NCBI RefSeq assembly: GCF_016097555.1
Contig: NC_054702.1
Coordinates: 103,306,973 to 103,370,972 of the forward strand
Direction: 5' to 3'
Origin: Gigantopelta aegis
Lineage: Eukaryota > Mollusca > Gastropoda > Neomphalida > Peltospiridae
Length of the DNA stretch: 64,000 nt
Below are positions 1 through 13,200 of this stretch, piece after piece; positions within the stretch are counted from its first letter, which is position 1; each line of letters opens with the position of its first letter. The notes under the pieces were generated by a model, which made no database searches, was not told where the DNA came from, and saw nothing but the letters and a program-made list of their open reading frames with translations. A program made the translations under genes and the position numbers.

Positions 1-508
1 ACAGTAACTCTATCTCAGAAGGTAATGTGCCATGCCCACTACAGTAACTGTATCTCAGAAGGTAATGTGCCATGCCAACTACAGTAACTGTATCTCAGAA
101 GGTAGTGTGCCATGACAACTACAGTAACTCTATCTCAGAAAGTAATGTGTCATGCCAACTACAGTAACTGTATCTCAGAAGGTAGTGTGCCATGACAACT
201 ACAGTAACTCTATCTCAGAAAGTAATGTGTCATGCCAACTACAGTAACTGTATCTCAGAAGGTAATGTGCCATGACAACTACAGTAACTGTATCTCAGAA
301 GGTAGTGTGCCATGACAACTACAGTAACTCTATCTCAGAAAGTAATGTGTCATGCCAACTACAGTAACTGTATCTCAGAAGGTAGTGTGCCATGACAACT
401 ACAGTAACTCTATCTCAGAAAGTAATGTGTCATGCCAACTACAGTAACTGTATCTCAGAAGGTAATGTGCCATGACAACTACAGTAACTCTATCTCAGAA
501 GGTAATGT
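1..508. repeat. 40-bp minisatellite, about 12.7 copies, with 200-bp higher-order repeat
   Basis: A 40-bp unit starting ACAGTAACT repeats from the window edge to about 508. Variants differ at four or five positions. Copies 3-7 (81-280) and copies 8-12 (281-480) carry the same order of variants, so a five-unit 200-bp block was itself duplicated. It lies in an intron or upstream part of the TMEM87 gene. Open frames across it are by-products of the repeat. Confidence 0.95.
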
Positions 509-536
509 GTTCAGCAGCAGGAAGGAAAAACTTATG

Positions 537-803
537 GGCCTGTCCTTGTGAACCTTTTGTGTTTTTCATTATTCTATTGAGCCTGAACCTAGTGTGTTTT
601 TCATTGTTCTATTGTCAGCCTGAACCTAGTGTGTTTTTCATTGTTCTATTGTCAGCCTGAACCTAGTGTGTTTTTCATTGATCTTTTGTCAGCCTTGACC
701 TAGTGTGTTTTTCATTGTTCTATTATTAGCCTGGACCTTTTGTGTTTTTCATTGATCTTTTGTGAGCCTGGACCTTTTGTGTTTTTTCATTGTTTATAAT
801 ATA
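537..803. repeat. 37-bp minisatellite, about 7 diverged copies
   Basis: The unit is about 37 bp and contains GTGTTTTTCATTG followed by TTCTATTGTCAGCCTGAAC. It begins just after the 40-bp array. The copies are more diverged and vary slightly in length. It ends about 35 bp before the first recognised TMEM87 exon. Confidence 0.85.
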
Positions 804-836
804 TAATTTTCACGCTTCAATCTATTTTACTTACAG

Positions 837-866
837 ATGACGACAACGACTACAAAAAAACCTGAC
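837..866 (+). CDS. TMEM87: TMEM87 exon 1 (of those visible), Thr-rich loop micro-exon
   Basis: A 30-nt exon reading [10 protein letters not shown] in phase 0, after a TTACTTACAG acceptor and before a GTGAGT donor. Threonine-rich linkers occur in the GOLD domain of this family. The phase fits the next exon (starts TESIV). It is short and low-complexity, so it is less certain than the others. Confidence 0.65.
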
Positions 867-1890
867 GTGAGTTTATTGTGATCAAAAGATTTTTTTTTTT
901 TTACAAGATTTTGCCTTTACTGCTTAACATAAGGAAGTGACAGTTGTGTTGCGTATGTTTTTACCATGCTCATATACCACAGAGGTTTCGAGCATGTCAG
1001 CCCCGTAGTTCTATCTCTGGAAAGTCAGGGACCCAACCTGGGGCAGATGTGTGACAGTAAAATTACTATTGCGAAAATATTGAAATTGTTTTGCCAGAGT
1101 ATCAACTAGACTATTGATTGCATCAGATTATGCATGCCCAATATGAGAAGAGGGCAATTATTGATTTGTTATTTCTTTTATTAGTTATAAGATTAATATC
1201 ATTATAAACAAAGAGAAATAAAATTTTAATCTATTATAATCAAGGCATCCAGTTCTTTCTATTCTTGTTAACAAAAATCTGTGATTCTATATTAATATGC
1301 ATTCAGACATTTACATGTACCTTTGATATGAAGCCAAGTTTTTCTTCGAGTTGGTTGTAATTCATTCATTTGGTGTTTTTATTTATTTGTTCACTAATTT
1401 ATTCATGTCTTCATTCATCCTTTGTGTTTTGAAGTAATATTTTTTGTATGTATTAACCTTGCAATTGTTAAGTTGAGTACCGTATATCTTTGCCTATAAG
1501 TCGATCTTGGCTTTAAGTCAGGTCCCTAATTTCAAGCCTTGAAAACTATTTTTTATTAACCCATTTATAAGTTGACCCATGAAAAACAACTTATAAATAT
1601 TGGAAGTATTTCTTATTTTCAGCAAATGATAACCATAAATGTACAGCATGGTTTTGTGTATAGACAACAACTTTATTTATTAACAGATCACTATGATAAC
1701 ACTCAAAGCTATGTGTTCATTTTCCCATAATCAAAACCAGTCTAATGCCGAAAATAAGTTATAAAAAATAATTTTGTAAAATTAACATATTTGAGTATAA
1801 ATACAGGATACTATTCAATAATAAAACTTGTAAAATCATCCAAAAAATAGTAATATTTTTTGGCGAAATTTTCTGACTCTCTTATAAGCT

Positions 1891-1950
<60 letters not shown>

Positions 1951-4220
1951 AGTTATAAAATAATTTTTTGGTGAAAACAATTTGACTTATAGGCGAAGAT
2001 ATACAGTAATAGATATGTAATGTCTAGTTTTCTGGAAAAGCAAGATTAAATATGTTATTATGCATCAGGGGTGGGGAAAACCCTTTTTTGCCGGTCGGGG
2101 ACCAATTCGCAATCTCTGATACCGAAATAATTGTTTTAAAACACATGTTTGCCGGTCCCACTCTTGTCACCCTTGTCGGTCCAACGCACCAGTCCGTTTT
2201 TATTATTGGAACAAATTCCTATCAGTTTATTAGTGCTGTGTTTCTGCACATGTTTTATTTGTCTACATCAATCAACAGATGTACATTTCAATTCTCAAAA
2301 CACTTGAACCGGTTTCAAATTAACAAAAATTGGTCAGTTGCATTCCCCATGATTGTTTCATTTCTCTATCAATTGCTGGTAATAGAATCAGTGAATGTAC
2401 TATTTGAACATGCTTAAGCATCGGTATCTTCTACATGATTAATAAAAAAAATAATAAAATAAAGATAATAATTAAAAAAAACATAGTCAATAACTATGGC
2501 TAGTGTTTCAGACATCTGTGATTTTAAAGTCTGCCATAAGGATATATCACTGGTTATTGTCTTTGATATCAGTCCTACAGTTGTATCAATCCATTGGCAC
2601 CACATTTGTCAAAGCCGCTGAGCCAACACGATATTAAACATTTGTTAACAATAACGCCATTCTCCCTATTAAACAAATAACCCAGAGTTTGCGGCTGGTT
2701 ACAATCATTGTCCTGTCTCAATGAAAGTGTTGTTGCAATCAACACCTGTGTACAAAGCCCTATCTGATCGAGTGTTCAATTCCAACAGTGTTGGCAAGAG
2801 AAAAAATGTGAAATAACAACTGCTTTGAAATAGCATAAAATATATTTTTAAATTTATAAATGTATTTATTTTGATAGTGCAATATATTTGTATCCAATAA
2901 TTATAAAGATCTTGAAAATTAAAAATGATTTCAACTTTTTTTGTTGATGTAGTGAGCAGAATGGCTACACCGGTTATAACCAGAGCCAGTAGAGGTCAAA
3001 TTGATCCAATCAGCGACAGCGTTATTGTTTCGTCTAAACACGTGTTTGCTCAAGTTCTCAACTTCCTCAACAGTGTCATCTATTATTAATTTTCTGGAAA
3101 CAATTCTGAATACTCATACTATATATATACGTCTGTGTGTGTTAACATTTTCTTGTGCTGACCATACAGATGCATACAGGACCATCAAACCTCACATGTA
3201 TGAACAACTTGAGATGACGGTGTTTCGCTTACTATTACTATATCACTGTGAACTATTTTTCATGGTTCTCTTGCACATAATAGTAAATCCTTGTCCAGAC
3301 CATATCTTGCATACAGATTCATACATGACCATCAAACCTCACATGTAGGAACAACTTGGGATGGCGGTGTGTGGCGTACTATTACTAGGTCACTGTGACC
3401 TACTTTTCATGGTCTACTGCACATAACAGTAAATCCTTGTCCAGACCATATATTGGATACAGATTCATACAGGACCATGAAACCTCGCATGTAGGAACAA
3501 CTTTGGATGGTGGTTTGTGGAGTACTATTACTAGGTCACTGTGACCTACTTTTCACAGTTTATATTCACATAATTAGAATTAAATCGTACCCATAACATA
3601 TTCATTAATATCTATGGTTTTCCATCAAACTCCTGACGGGCATATCATGTACCTCACCGGTACTCTTGTTTAATTATTTATTCCATTATGTTAAATTTAC
3701 AGAATTATATTTTTTTGTTTTTTTGTTTGTCACTGATGTGACCAAAGGGTGCAGGACGTATCTCAGTGGTACAGTGCTCACCTGATGCGAGATCAGTCTA
3801 GGATCGATTCCTGTCGGTGGGCCCATTGGGCTATTTCTCGTTCCAGCCAGTGCTCCACAACTGGTGTAACAAAGGCTGTGGTATGTACTATCCTGTCTGT
3901 GGGATGGTGCATATAAAAGATCCCTTGCTGCTGATCGAAAAGAGTAGCCCATGAAGAGGCGACAGCAGGTTTCCTCTCTCAATATCTGTGTGGTCTATAA
4001 CCATATGTCCGACGCCATATAACCATAAATAAAATACCTTGAGTGTATCATTAAATAAAACATTTCCTTCCTTGATGTGATCAAATATTTTTTAAAAATT
4101 CATGTTTTGATGTTTATCTTTATGCATTTGTGATTCAAAATAAAAACATGCAAATGCTACCCTGATGATTTTTTTTTTTTTTTTTTTTACACTATTTGGC
4201 AAATATCACATTTTAAATGT

Positions 4221-4274
<54 letters not shown>

Positions 4275-7200
4275 GCACGCACCTATATATTTTTTATTCA
4301 CACACCTATCTGTTTTTCTCTCCTGTTTTTCCCTCTCCCCCCCTCCCCCTCCCCCAAAAACTGGGTGTAGCAATGCTGTCACTGGGACCGATTTACATTT
4401 TTATTTTACCCTACCCCCTTGACGATAAAGAATTGGTAATTTTGTGTACAATTTTGCTTTTAGACTGAAAGTATTGTAGCCACGACATGGAAGGATGGTT
4501 GCTATGTGTTCATTTTAGAAATTGATCCAAGTTTCACGTCTGATAAAGTGAAGAAAAATAATAAAATGGAAGGTGGGTAATGCAGTATGAACATGTTTTA
4601 CGATTTGTCCTGTAGTGTATTGCAAAATGTGTATGAAACAAAATTATAATAAAAACAACAATAGTCGTCGTATGAAAGATAAATGCATTTCATTGTTACT
4701 GTTGTCAACTGTTTTAGAAAATGTTTATAACACAGACAAAGGTTGATAAATAACATTATGTTGGTTTGTAAATTATTTAATTCTAAAGAATCCAGACACA
4801 TTTGGTACTGGTGTTTGACCCAAGAATATATGTATATTAATATCAATGAAACAAAGCTAAACTACAAAAAACATATTTATTAAACATTTTTGGTCACATT
4901 ATGTCCATCCATTGATGAGGACAACAGCATCACATACTTGTCGAGGAGGGAGTGGTCTTGGTGTTACAAAATGTTATATGGTGAAATGTGATGCACAAAT
5001 AGCCAATTTTGTGTTGCAGAATTGTTAAAAAACATGGAATGTGTTTATAATTCAGGGGTGCCAGTACTTCTTGTTATTGCAGTAAACCACAGTTTGTGGT
5101 TGGCTACCATCACCAACAGTTTGCATGTTTTATTTCCTTTGATGATAATTGGTGGGGTGGGTTTTGGGGGGGTTTCTCTTATTTTTTAAAATTTATTTTG
5201 GGGTGTGGGTGGTGGTTTCCCCCAGATTATTATTATTGAGACTGCATCTTTTCAACTTTAGTTTTGTAGTTGCTGAGCTTATTCTTGTTGTTTCCAGTTA
5301 CTGTGAAGATGTCGGGAGATCATGGCTACATCTCAGCTGTAGACTTTCCTCTTGAAGTGGTGAGTAAGATATAAGAAAATATATCAGTTTTGTTTAGTCT
5401 TCAATGGAAACCCACTACGTTGTTATATTAGGAACAAGAGGTCTTTAAATTTGATTCTAATTAACGTACATGTTGTTTTTCAGTTCTATGGAGTGATGGG
5501 TTTAGTGTACATAGGATTTGGAATCGTGTGGATCCTGGTGCTGGCCTGCCACTGGAAAGATCTCCTGCGAGTACAGTTCTGGGTTGGAGGTGTTATTGTA
5601 CTAGGTAGGCAGGCCGAAAATCATCAAAATACAGGCATTTAGAAATTATCGGAAATTATTGTTTTGTTTGCCAGGCAGTCACACATGTCAAGATATGTGT
5701 AGCTTTCATTTTATATATATATATATTAACAGGGGACATTATGTTCGGTGTTATTTCATGGTTCACTTTGCATTTTTCAGATATCGCTACAAAAGTATTT
5801 TATCGCATAGTTGATAATCAGCTTAAATTGGATCGCTTCTGTTCCCTGATTAAATTTAGGATATATACAAAATAATTTACATTGGATATTTTTAGCCTAA
5901 AGTCAGAACCAAATTGTAAACAAAGTATACGATAAATTACTCTCCTACCTCTACCTTTAATTACCATAAGATTTTCTCCACTTTTTGTCCAAGCATAAAT
6001 CGTAAAAAAAACATTACATTGACATGGATTCCACTTATTAAACTGAAACCATATCACCTATATCGACTTTGTTAAGGTCTCCTAGGACAAAATACATGCA
6101 ATTTTTAACTGTCTGCCATTTTGCTTTTTTGTGAAATACTCTTCAAGATGGGTGGAAGCCTGCTAAGAATGTGACGTAATTAATCTGATTTCATGATGAG
6201 TGCGTTGGACCGTATCGCATGTCACGATGAGTGCGTTGGACCTTATCGCATGTCACGATGAGTGTGTTGGATCTTATCGCACGTCACGATGAGTGCATTA
6301 TACCTTATCGCATGTCATGACATTGTTAGATTATGTCATATCGATCAACCCCTCTTAAAGAATATTCCATAAACAAGCAAAATAGCAGGCAGCAGAAAAC
6401 CGCATGTATTTTGCCCTATGCAATCTCAGTAAAGTCTGATATGTGGAATCTGTGTCACAGTAATATTTTTTTAGCGATTTGTGTTGGGACAAAATTAGGG
6501 GTAAATCTAATGGTAATTAAAGGTAACAGAGTATTTTATCATAATTGTTAACAATTTAGTTCCGACTTTAACTCCTACATGGTTTACACAAATTATAAAT
6601 TTTCAAAGGCCTTTGATACCATGGCTGTGACCTAAATAGAGGTTTAATGGTCAGGGTTAAATGAAAACAGATAACCATTGGTTATTTAGTGCCACTTTGG
6701 TGTTAAGCACAATTTAATATACAATATATTTGCATTGCAGTATATAATCTAAGTCAATAGTATGATTGTGGCTGGCTGTGTTTTGTCTTTTCATAATAGT
6801 ATAATACTGACCTGTGATCACAGTGCATTATTCTCCTTGTCTTAGTAAAATATCATAGCAGGACTCAAACTTAAGACTTTGTTAGCTACTGCAAAATGCT
6901 CACCTATGGCAATTTTGAGTCTGCTTACACTAATTTTAAACCAGTGATGTTTGCAAATAAAAAAAAATTAAAAACCAAAAATTATCCCTTCGACTGACTA
7001 CAGTGATATTTATCCAGCAAAACAAATTGTTCGAGCAGCCTAAATTACATATGTTTATGGTTTTCTTTTCTTTCTTTAGTCATTAAATAAAACATTTCCT
7101 TCTTTTCTTTCTCTTTTCAGGAATGTTAGAAAAGGCTGTATTCTTTGCAGAATATAAAAATATTGCTGAAACAGGAAAATCTGGTTTGTATTATCAGTGA

Positions 7201-10200
7201 CTCGAAGTGTTTTGGATATATAATACTAATGTGCTATATTAATTTTGTTATGTAACCGGAGACGTTTGTCTATTTCTGAACAAAACAGTATGAATTTACT
7301 GCACCGATAAAAATGTTTTACTTAATGATTATTATTTGTTCAGTTATATGTCAGAATTATCGAGTACTTAGCATCCAGAAGCTGATTAATTAATGTACTG
7401 TAGTAGTATCACTAAGCAAAACACACTGTAACTTCATTTGTCCAGTGTTATTTAAAACAGATGGTCTTTGTATGCAGGTTCAAATATTTGTGTTGTTATT
7501 GAAGGTAGATTTCTGTTCTGTCCTTTATACACAATTGGTGTAGTGTTTAGCTGATTCAGCTGTTTTGTCAGTGCTTATGGTTTGAAAATCAATGGTGAGC
7601 AAGTAACTGCTCTCCTGAAATTATGTAGAACAATTGCTCACAGTAATTTTTAGTAAATATATTATAGATATCGTAGTGTGACGAGGCAAGCAGGTTTTTG
7701 TGCACATGGAAATAGTTGTATGTGAGCACAAGCAAGCATGAGCAATTGCTTGCATCAAACCATAATGACTGTTTTATGTTTGATTGTTTACAGTGCGTGG
7801 TGCCTTCATCTTGGCGGAACTTGTGTCTGCCATGAAGAGGACTCTTGCCAGAATGCTGGTCATTGTAGTCAGTCTCGGCTTTGGTATTGTCAAGTAAGTT
7901 GTAGGCACACTTGCCAGTTTTTATGTTTATAAATTTGTGTTTCTTGTAACTTGACTGACTTAAAGTGTAAATATCCTGGATGGATTTCTGGATTGTTATC
8001 TGGCTTGGTGCTTATAGGGTATATATACTGAACAAAATAAGAAACTTCCGCTAACTTTGCTTGAACATAACTTGATGAAGACAAACCGGGGGAATAATTG
8101 TTATATATGCGTTTAAAGAGTGTTCCATGATGCATCGTTTGGTGCAAAAATCATGGCCATAGGTTAACAAAAACTGGGAGAAATTTTGACCAAGTGTGGT
8201 AGGGGTTTAAAAAAAAAAAAAACCCACTTAATAACGGGTATGACCACCTCTTGAATTGACCACTGCAGTGCATCGCAGGCACATAGAATTGACTAAAGTG
8301 TTGATTTCTGCCTGTGGAATATTGTTCCATTCCTTAATGAGCGCTTGACAAAGTTCGTTGACGTTAGCGGGTGAGTTGGGACAACGCCTCAATCGTCTGT
8401 CCAGACTATCCCAGACATGCTCGATGGGGTTGAGATCAGGACTTTTAGCAGGCCAGTCATCAATGAAATCAATCTTATTTGCCCTAAGAAAATTTACAGT
8501 GTCTCTAGCTGTATGAGAGGTGGCATTATCATGCTGAAAAATCGAGGTGTTGGCGTTGTTATGGAACAGGAATGACGTGATGAGCGAGAATGTCATCACG
8601 GTAACGGTGAGCATGGTGAACGATAACCATGGGCAATGGCTGCCCAGACCATGACAGAACCCCCACCCCCGAAACGATCTCGTTCAAGAACACAACAGTC
8701 AGCATAGCGTTCATTTCTCCTATGGTAGACGCGCACCCTGCCATCACCACGTTGTAAAGAAAATCTCGATTCATCCGAAAAAAGAACAGTATTCCAGCGT
8801 CGCCGTATCCAACGAGTGTGTACACGTGCCCAATTAAGACGATTTAGACGATGACGTTGCGTTAAAACGCATCCGACGTAAGGACGTCGTGCATGTAAAC
8901 CGTTCTCCCGCAGACGATTACGAATAGTTTGCCCAGTGATTCGGTTATTATGGAGCCCAGGTGTGTTAGCAGCAGTAGCAGTGGCAGTTTGGAATCGATT
9001 GCGCAAATGCGTGTTCATGATACAGCGGTCTTGACCACACGTAACACGCGGACGTCCACGACGTGGCAAGTCGTTGGTGCTTCCTGTCATTCGAAATCTT
9101 ACGCAAAGATTTTGTATCGCTCGACTAGAACTCCCAACATGCCTTGCAACGTCTTCTGTCGACATGCCAGCATCAAGCATGCCAATCGCCCGTCGCGTAA
9201 ATTATTGGGTATTCTTGGCATACTAAAACTGCTACAATGTAAAAAAACGTTAATTTTTTTTACAAATTTTGAAGCGTTTTCATTCACTTGACAACAATGT
9301 CAGCAAGACAAGTAAAACAAATTGACCGAATACTACACGGGACATGTCGAACCATGCATGCACGTGCAAATTGAATTTCACGTTGTCGACGATTAACAGT
9401 GCAAAAATAATCGATAAAATTCATGAATCCTGATAATACTATCTATATAATTTCATTACACAATGAATTCTTTAACACAACAAATACTATATGTACAAAT
9501 CAGAAGTTTCTTTTTTTGTTCAGTATACTACCAAATCAAATCCCATAGACGACAATAATAACATGTGGCTAAAACTCCTACCTGTGGTGTATTAATCGAC
9601 ATAAACGCCACAGATATAAATATTGCCACCCCTCACCCTTAAAGTGAATCAGAAAAAAATTGGGGGTCAAGCTGCTAATTTCTGAGATAATGGTAACGTC
9701 TATGACTACCCTGGTTCCACACAAAATTTTAGTACTTTTTATTTACAGGTACTCCATACATGTTTCAAGCATGTTTCGGCTACTTGACACAGTGATACTA
9801 GTGATACAACCAACACACTCACATTTATCACCAGTCACAGGACTTGTGGTGTTTACTTCTCTATCAAACGTTGGGTGCACCTCGAAACTTTGACCCAGCC
9901 GGAAGTTATTTGGTTTAGTATTACCTATAAAACATTTAGAGTCGAGACTTGAAACTCTTAATAGAATCTGAGACACTAATGTCATGACAAGGTCATATAA
10001 ATTGTATGCATGTGACGTTGTTAGAGATGCAGATTTAGGCAGGGCCTACGGGTCAGAGGCTTCCCTCCCCATATTTTTTGGTCAAGAAATTAATTTAGCT
10101 GTTACCAACACTACTGAAGAGCACTACAGTAATGTTACATGCCAGCTGCCTATTATAAAATCATTTTAATATTTGTTTGGTTTTTTTATTCCATATTTCC

Positions 10201-13200
10201 AGTTCTGACCATCATGGCCAGTGAGGTCACTGCAAACTGAAATATTTGTTTTATGGAAGGCCTTAGGTCGCTGTAGAATAACAGGAACATAGATAGATGG
10301 CTTGCCATGAGTTAACATTTTGGGTGTATGTATTTATCGCATATCTAGCATACGTGGGTCATGGTAACATAAATGAGAGTCATTTCCAGGTAAACAGAAA
10401 GGAATGTTCCTATTGTTCAAAGGTGAAAACTTACTCTCTCTCTCCTACGTATGACTCAGATTAGAATTATTTTATTTTGTTTTATCTTTCCATTTATGGT
10501 CAAAATGAAATTTAATCCATTACTAATTATCAATGAATAATACTGTTTTTGGAAGATTTAATTAATGATGTTACACTTAGTGAAGTGTATTTTCAATATT
10601 ACTACAATTGCGATTGATGGCCTGAAGATTTTTTTTTATCGGAATCATATGTATGTGTTTAATCCTATTGTCATCTGTTCCTATAATGCAGAACACATTC
10701 AGTTTTATGTTTAAATTTCATATTAAAATTGTTAATCTTTGTTTTATTGCAGACCACGACTGGGTCAAACATTCCACAAAGTTCTGTGTGTTGGAGTTGC
10801 ATTTTTCGTGCTCGCTTCTCTTGAAGGCTGTATGAGAGGATCCAAGGTAGACTAGTCCTGTCTGGGACAGTAGCATTCTAATACACTGAATATATACATA
10901 CATATACATACATACATACATACATATATATAGTTGAATCCACTTTATTGCATATTGGTTTATAGCATAAATTGGTTATTTGCATATTATTCAGCTGGAC
11001 AGAACCGTTAGCATTAATTTTCAGTGTCACTTTCTTTTGAGAAGGGGCCTATGTTTGGATTCCCTGTATAATCCAGTATACCCAACAGAAATACAAATAT
11101 AAGTATACTGTAATGCAACTTTTAATGTATATACCTACAATAAGTCTATAATATTTAATTAAGTCTTAACATAATGCATATAATCCACTGTTAATGTAAT
11201 TATTGTGCTGACCAAAGTACATTAGTTGGTGGAAGTCATTTAAGGTAATTAACAATAGAGCCCAGTAAAATGTCTGAAAGGCTGCAAATCACGCTTTCGT
11301 GTTATGCCTGTTGGCGCGTCACTGGGTCACGTGACTTAGCTCTTGGAATCAACAGGCATTTTGGCAGGCGATGGGAAAAACCAAACAATAGTGAATTACG
11401 TTTTTTGATAAACGTGGACCTTTAACAATAGAGCCCCTTGGGTAACTCATCTGACTATTGTAACAGCTGGTTACATCATGTTATAAAACAAAAACATGCT
11501 TTTAATAGTAATGAGGTGTATTTCACAACACTGAGAGTTCTGTTTTTCATTTCAGTCAAAAAGTGACCAGTCCAATGCACTGATGCTAGCCACTGTACCA
11601 TTGGCTGTGACTGATGCTGTTATTGTCTGGTGGATATCCTTGTTATAGGTTTCTGATAATTGTGTAGTGTTTATCTTATGTAAGCTTTATTAGTCCCTAC
11701 TGGTCCAACTGGAGAAGACTATAGGTTTTCGTCTTCGTCTGTCTGTCAATCCATCTGTCCCACATAAAATTTGCCAAACCTTTTTTCACGATGCCTCTGA
11801 AAGAAATTGGCCTCTCTTTTTTTTCTGTTTCTTTTTTTTTCTTTTTCTTTCTTTTTTTGTAGATGTATCATGTACAAAGACAGATTGGGTTTGACTTTCA
11901 TGTGGAGTTACTCATTTTTGACAGAGTTATGGCCCTTGAACTTAATAAATATAAAATTTGTTGGACACAGTAGTACTGTTAGAATTCTTGTTTTTCATAT
12001 TTTAGAGTGCTTGTCCAGCATACGATCTGAATGACTTGATTAATTTATAATGATTGAATGTTTGCTAAGACAGTGACCATAAATTAGATGTTTACTGTAA
12101 AGATAACATTATTCTTTGAATTATGAACGTTACATTTTGCTCCTGATTTAAAAAATTGTTATTTGAATTGCATGAACTAAATTTATTATTTGAATTTCAT
12201 GAAGTGAGAATATATGTAACAAAGGCCACTTTCCTTAACAACCGTACATCTTTACGAGTTTGGTTCAGACGACTCGCACTCTCAGACTGAGAAGAAATAT
12301 AGTGAAGCTTTCATTATACAGACATTTTACAAACACACTCATTTTTGCTGTTTTAGGTAAGCATAATAATAATATTTTATTGTTGTTTTAAACTTTGAAC
12401 TGTGGAGGCGGGTTGTAGCCCAGTGGTAAAGTGCTCGCTTGATGCACAGTTAGTCTAGGATCGATCCCCATCGGTGGGCCCATTGAGTTATTTCTTGTTC
12501 CAGCCAGTGCAGCATGACTGGTTTATCAGAGGCTGTGGTATGTGCTTACTTGTCTGTGGGATGGTGCATATAAAAGATCCTTTGCTACTAATGAGAAAAA
12601 ATGTAGCATTTTTCTGTCAAAATAACCAAATGTTTGATGATTAATAAATCAATGTGCTCTAGTGGTGTCATTAAACAAAACAAACTTTAACTTTAAAAAA
12701 AAAAAGTGAACTGTTACTATTATTACAATTACATTTAGCTTTATTCATCTATGGTATTTTTTTATCATAACAAAAAGACTCAGCAGTTTATTAAATATGG
12801 CATACATGATACACCATATAAAATTATAAATGCACATGTTTTCCAAGATTGATTTTAATATTTAACATCACATGTGTAGCAATAAAACTGAATGATTTTA
12901 ATCATAAACAAAATATGAATGATGACATAAGAAATTTAAATCTGAAGATTGTAACACAAGTGTTGCTGATAATACTTTGAAAACAGTTATGAGTGGTAAA
13001 CTTTTTAATTTTATTTCCAGCTTCCATTGCGTTTATGATTTGGTCCATAATACAGCATAAATTAAAATACTGTACAACAGTAAGTATTGTTCTGAGTTAC
13101 TTGTTATGATTTAGTGGACTTTGTCTAAACCGGCATCTGTGCAAACTGACACGATCTCAACACCCATGAGGTCAGGTCAGGTCAGGTCAGGTCAGAGGGT

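Larger units (their letters stand above)
2066..4421. mobile_element. hAT-like non-autonomous element, copy 1, with later insertions
   Basis: Starts CAGGGGTGGGGAAAA and ends with a degraded inverse. The segments 2066-3125 and 4080-4421 match the uninterrupted copy at 15,015-16,226. Between them lie a three-unit tandem repeat and a SINE. No transposase frame is visible. The right end stops about 40 bp before a TMEM87 exon. No clear target duplication was found for this copy. Confidence 0.7.

Noticed and set aside
1..660. CRISPR-like regular repeats at the left edge
   Set aside because: The repeats are contiguous 40-bp units without unique spacers, in a eukaryotic intron. It is a minisatellite.
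2052..2417. 121-residue frame as a possible gene
   Set aside because: It lies inside the hAT-like element copy, is not kept open in the second copy at 15,015-16,226, and has no domain.
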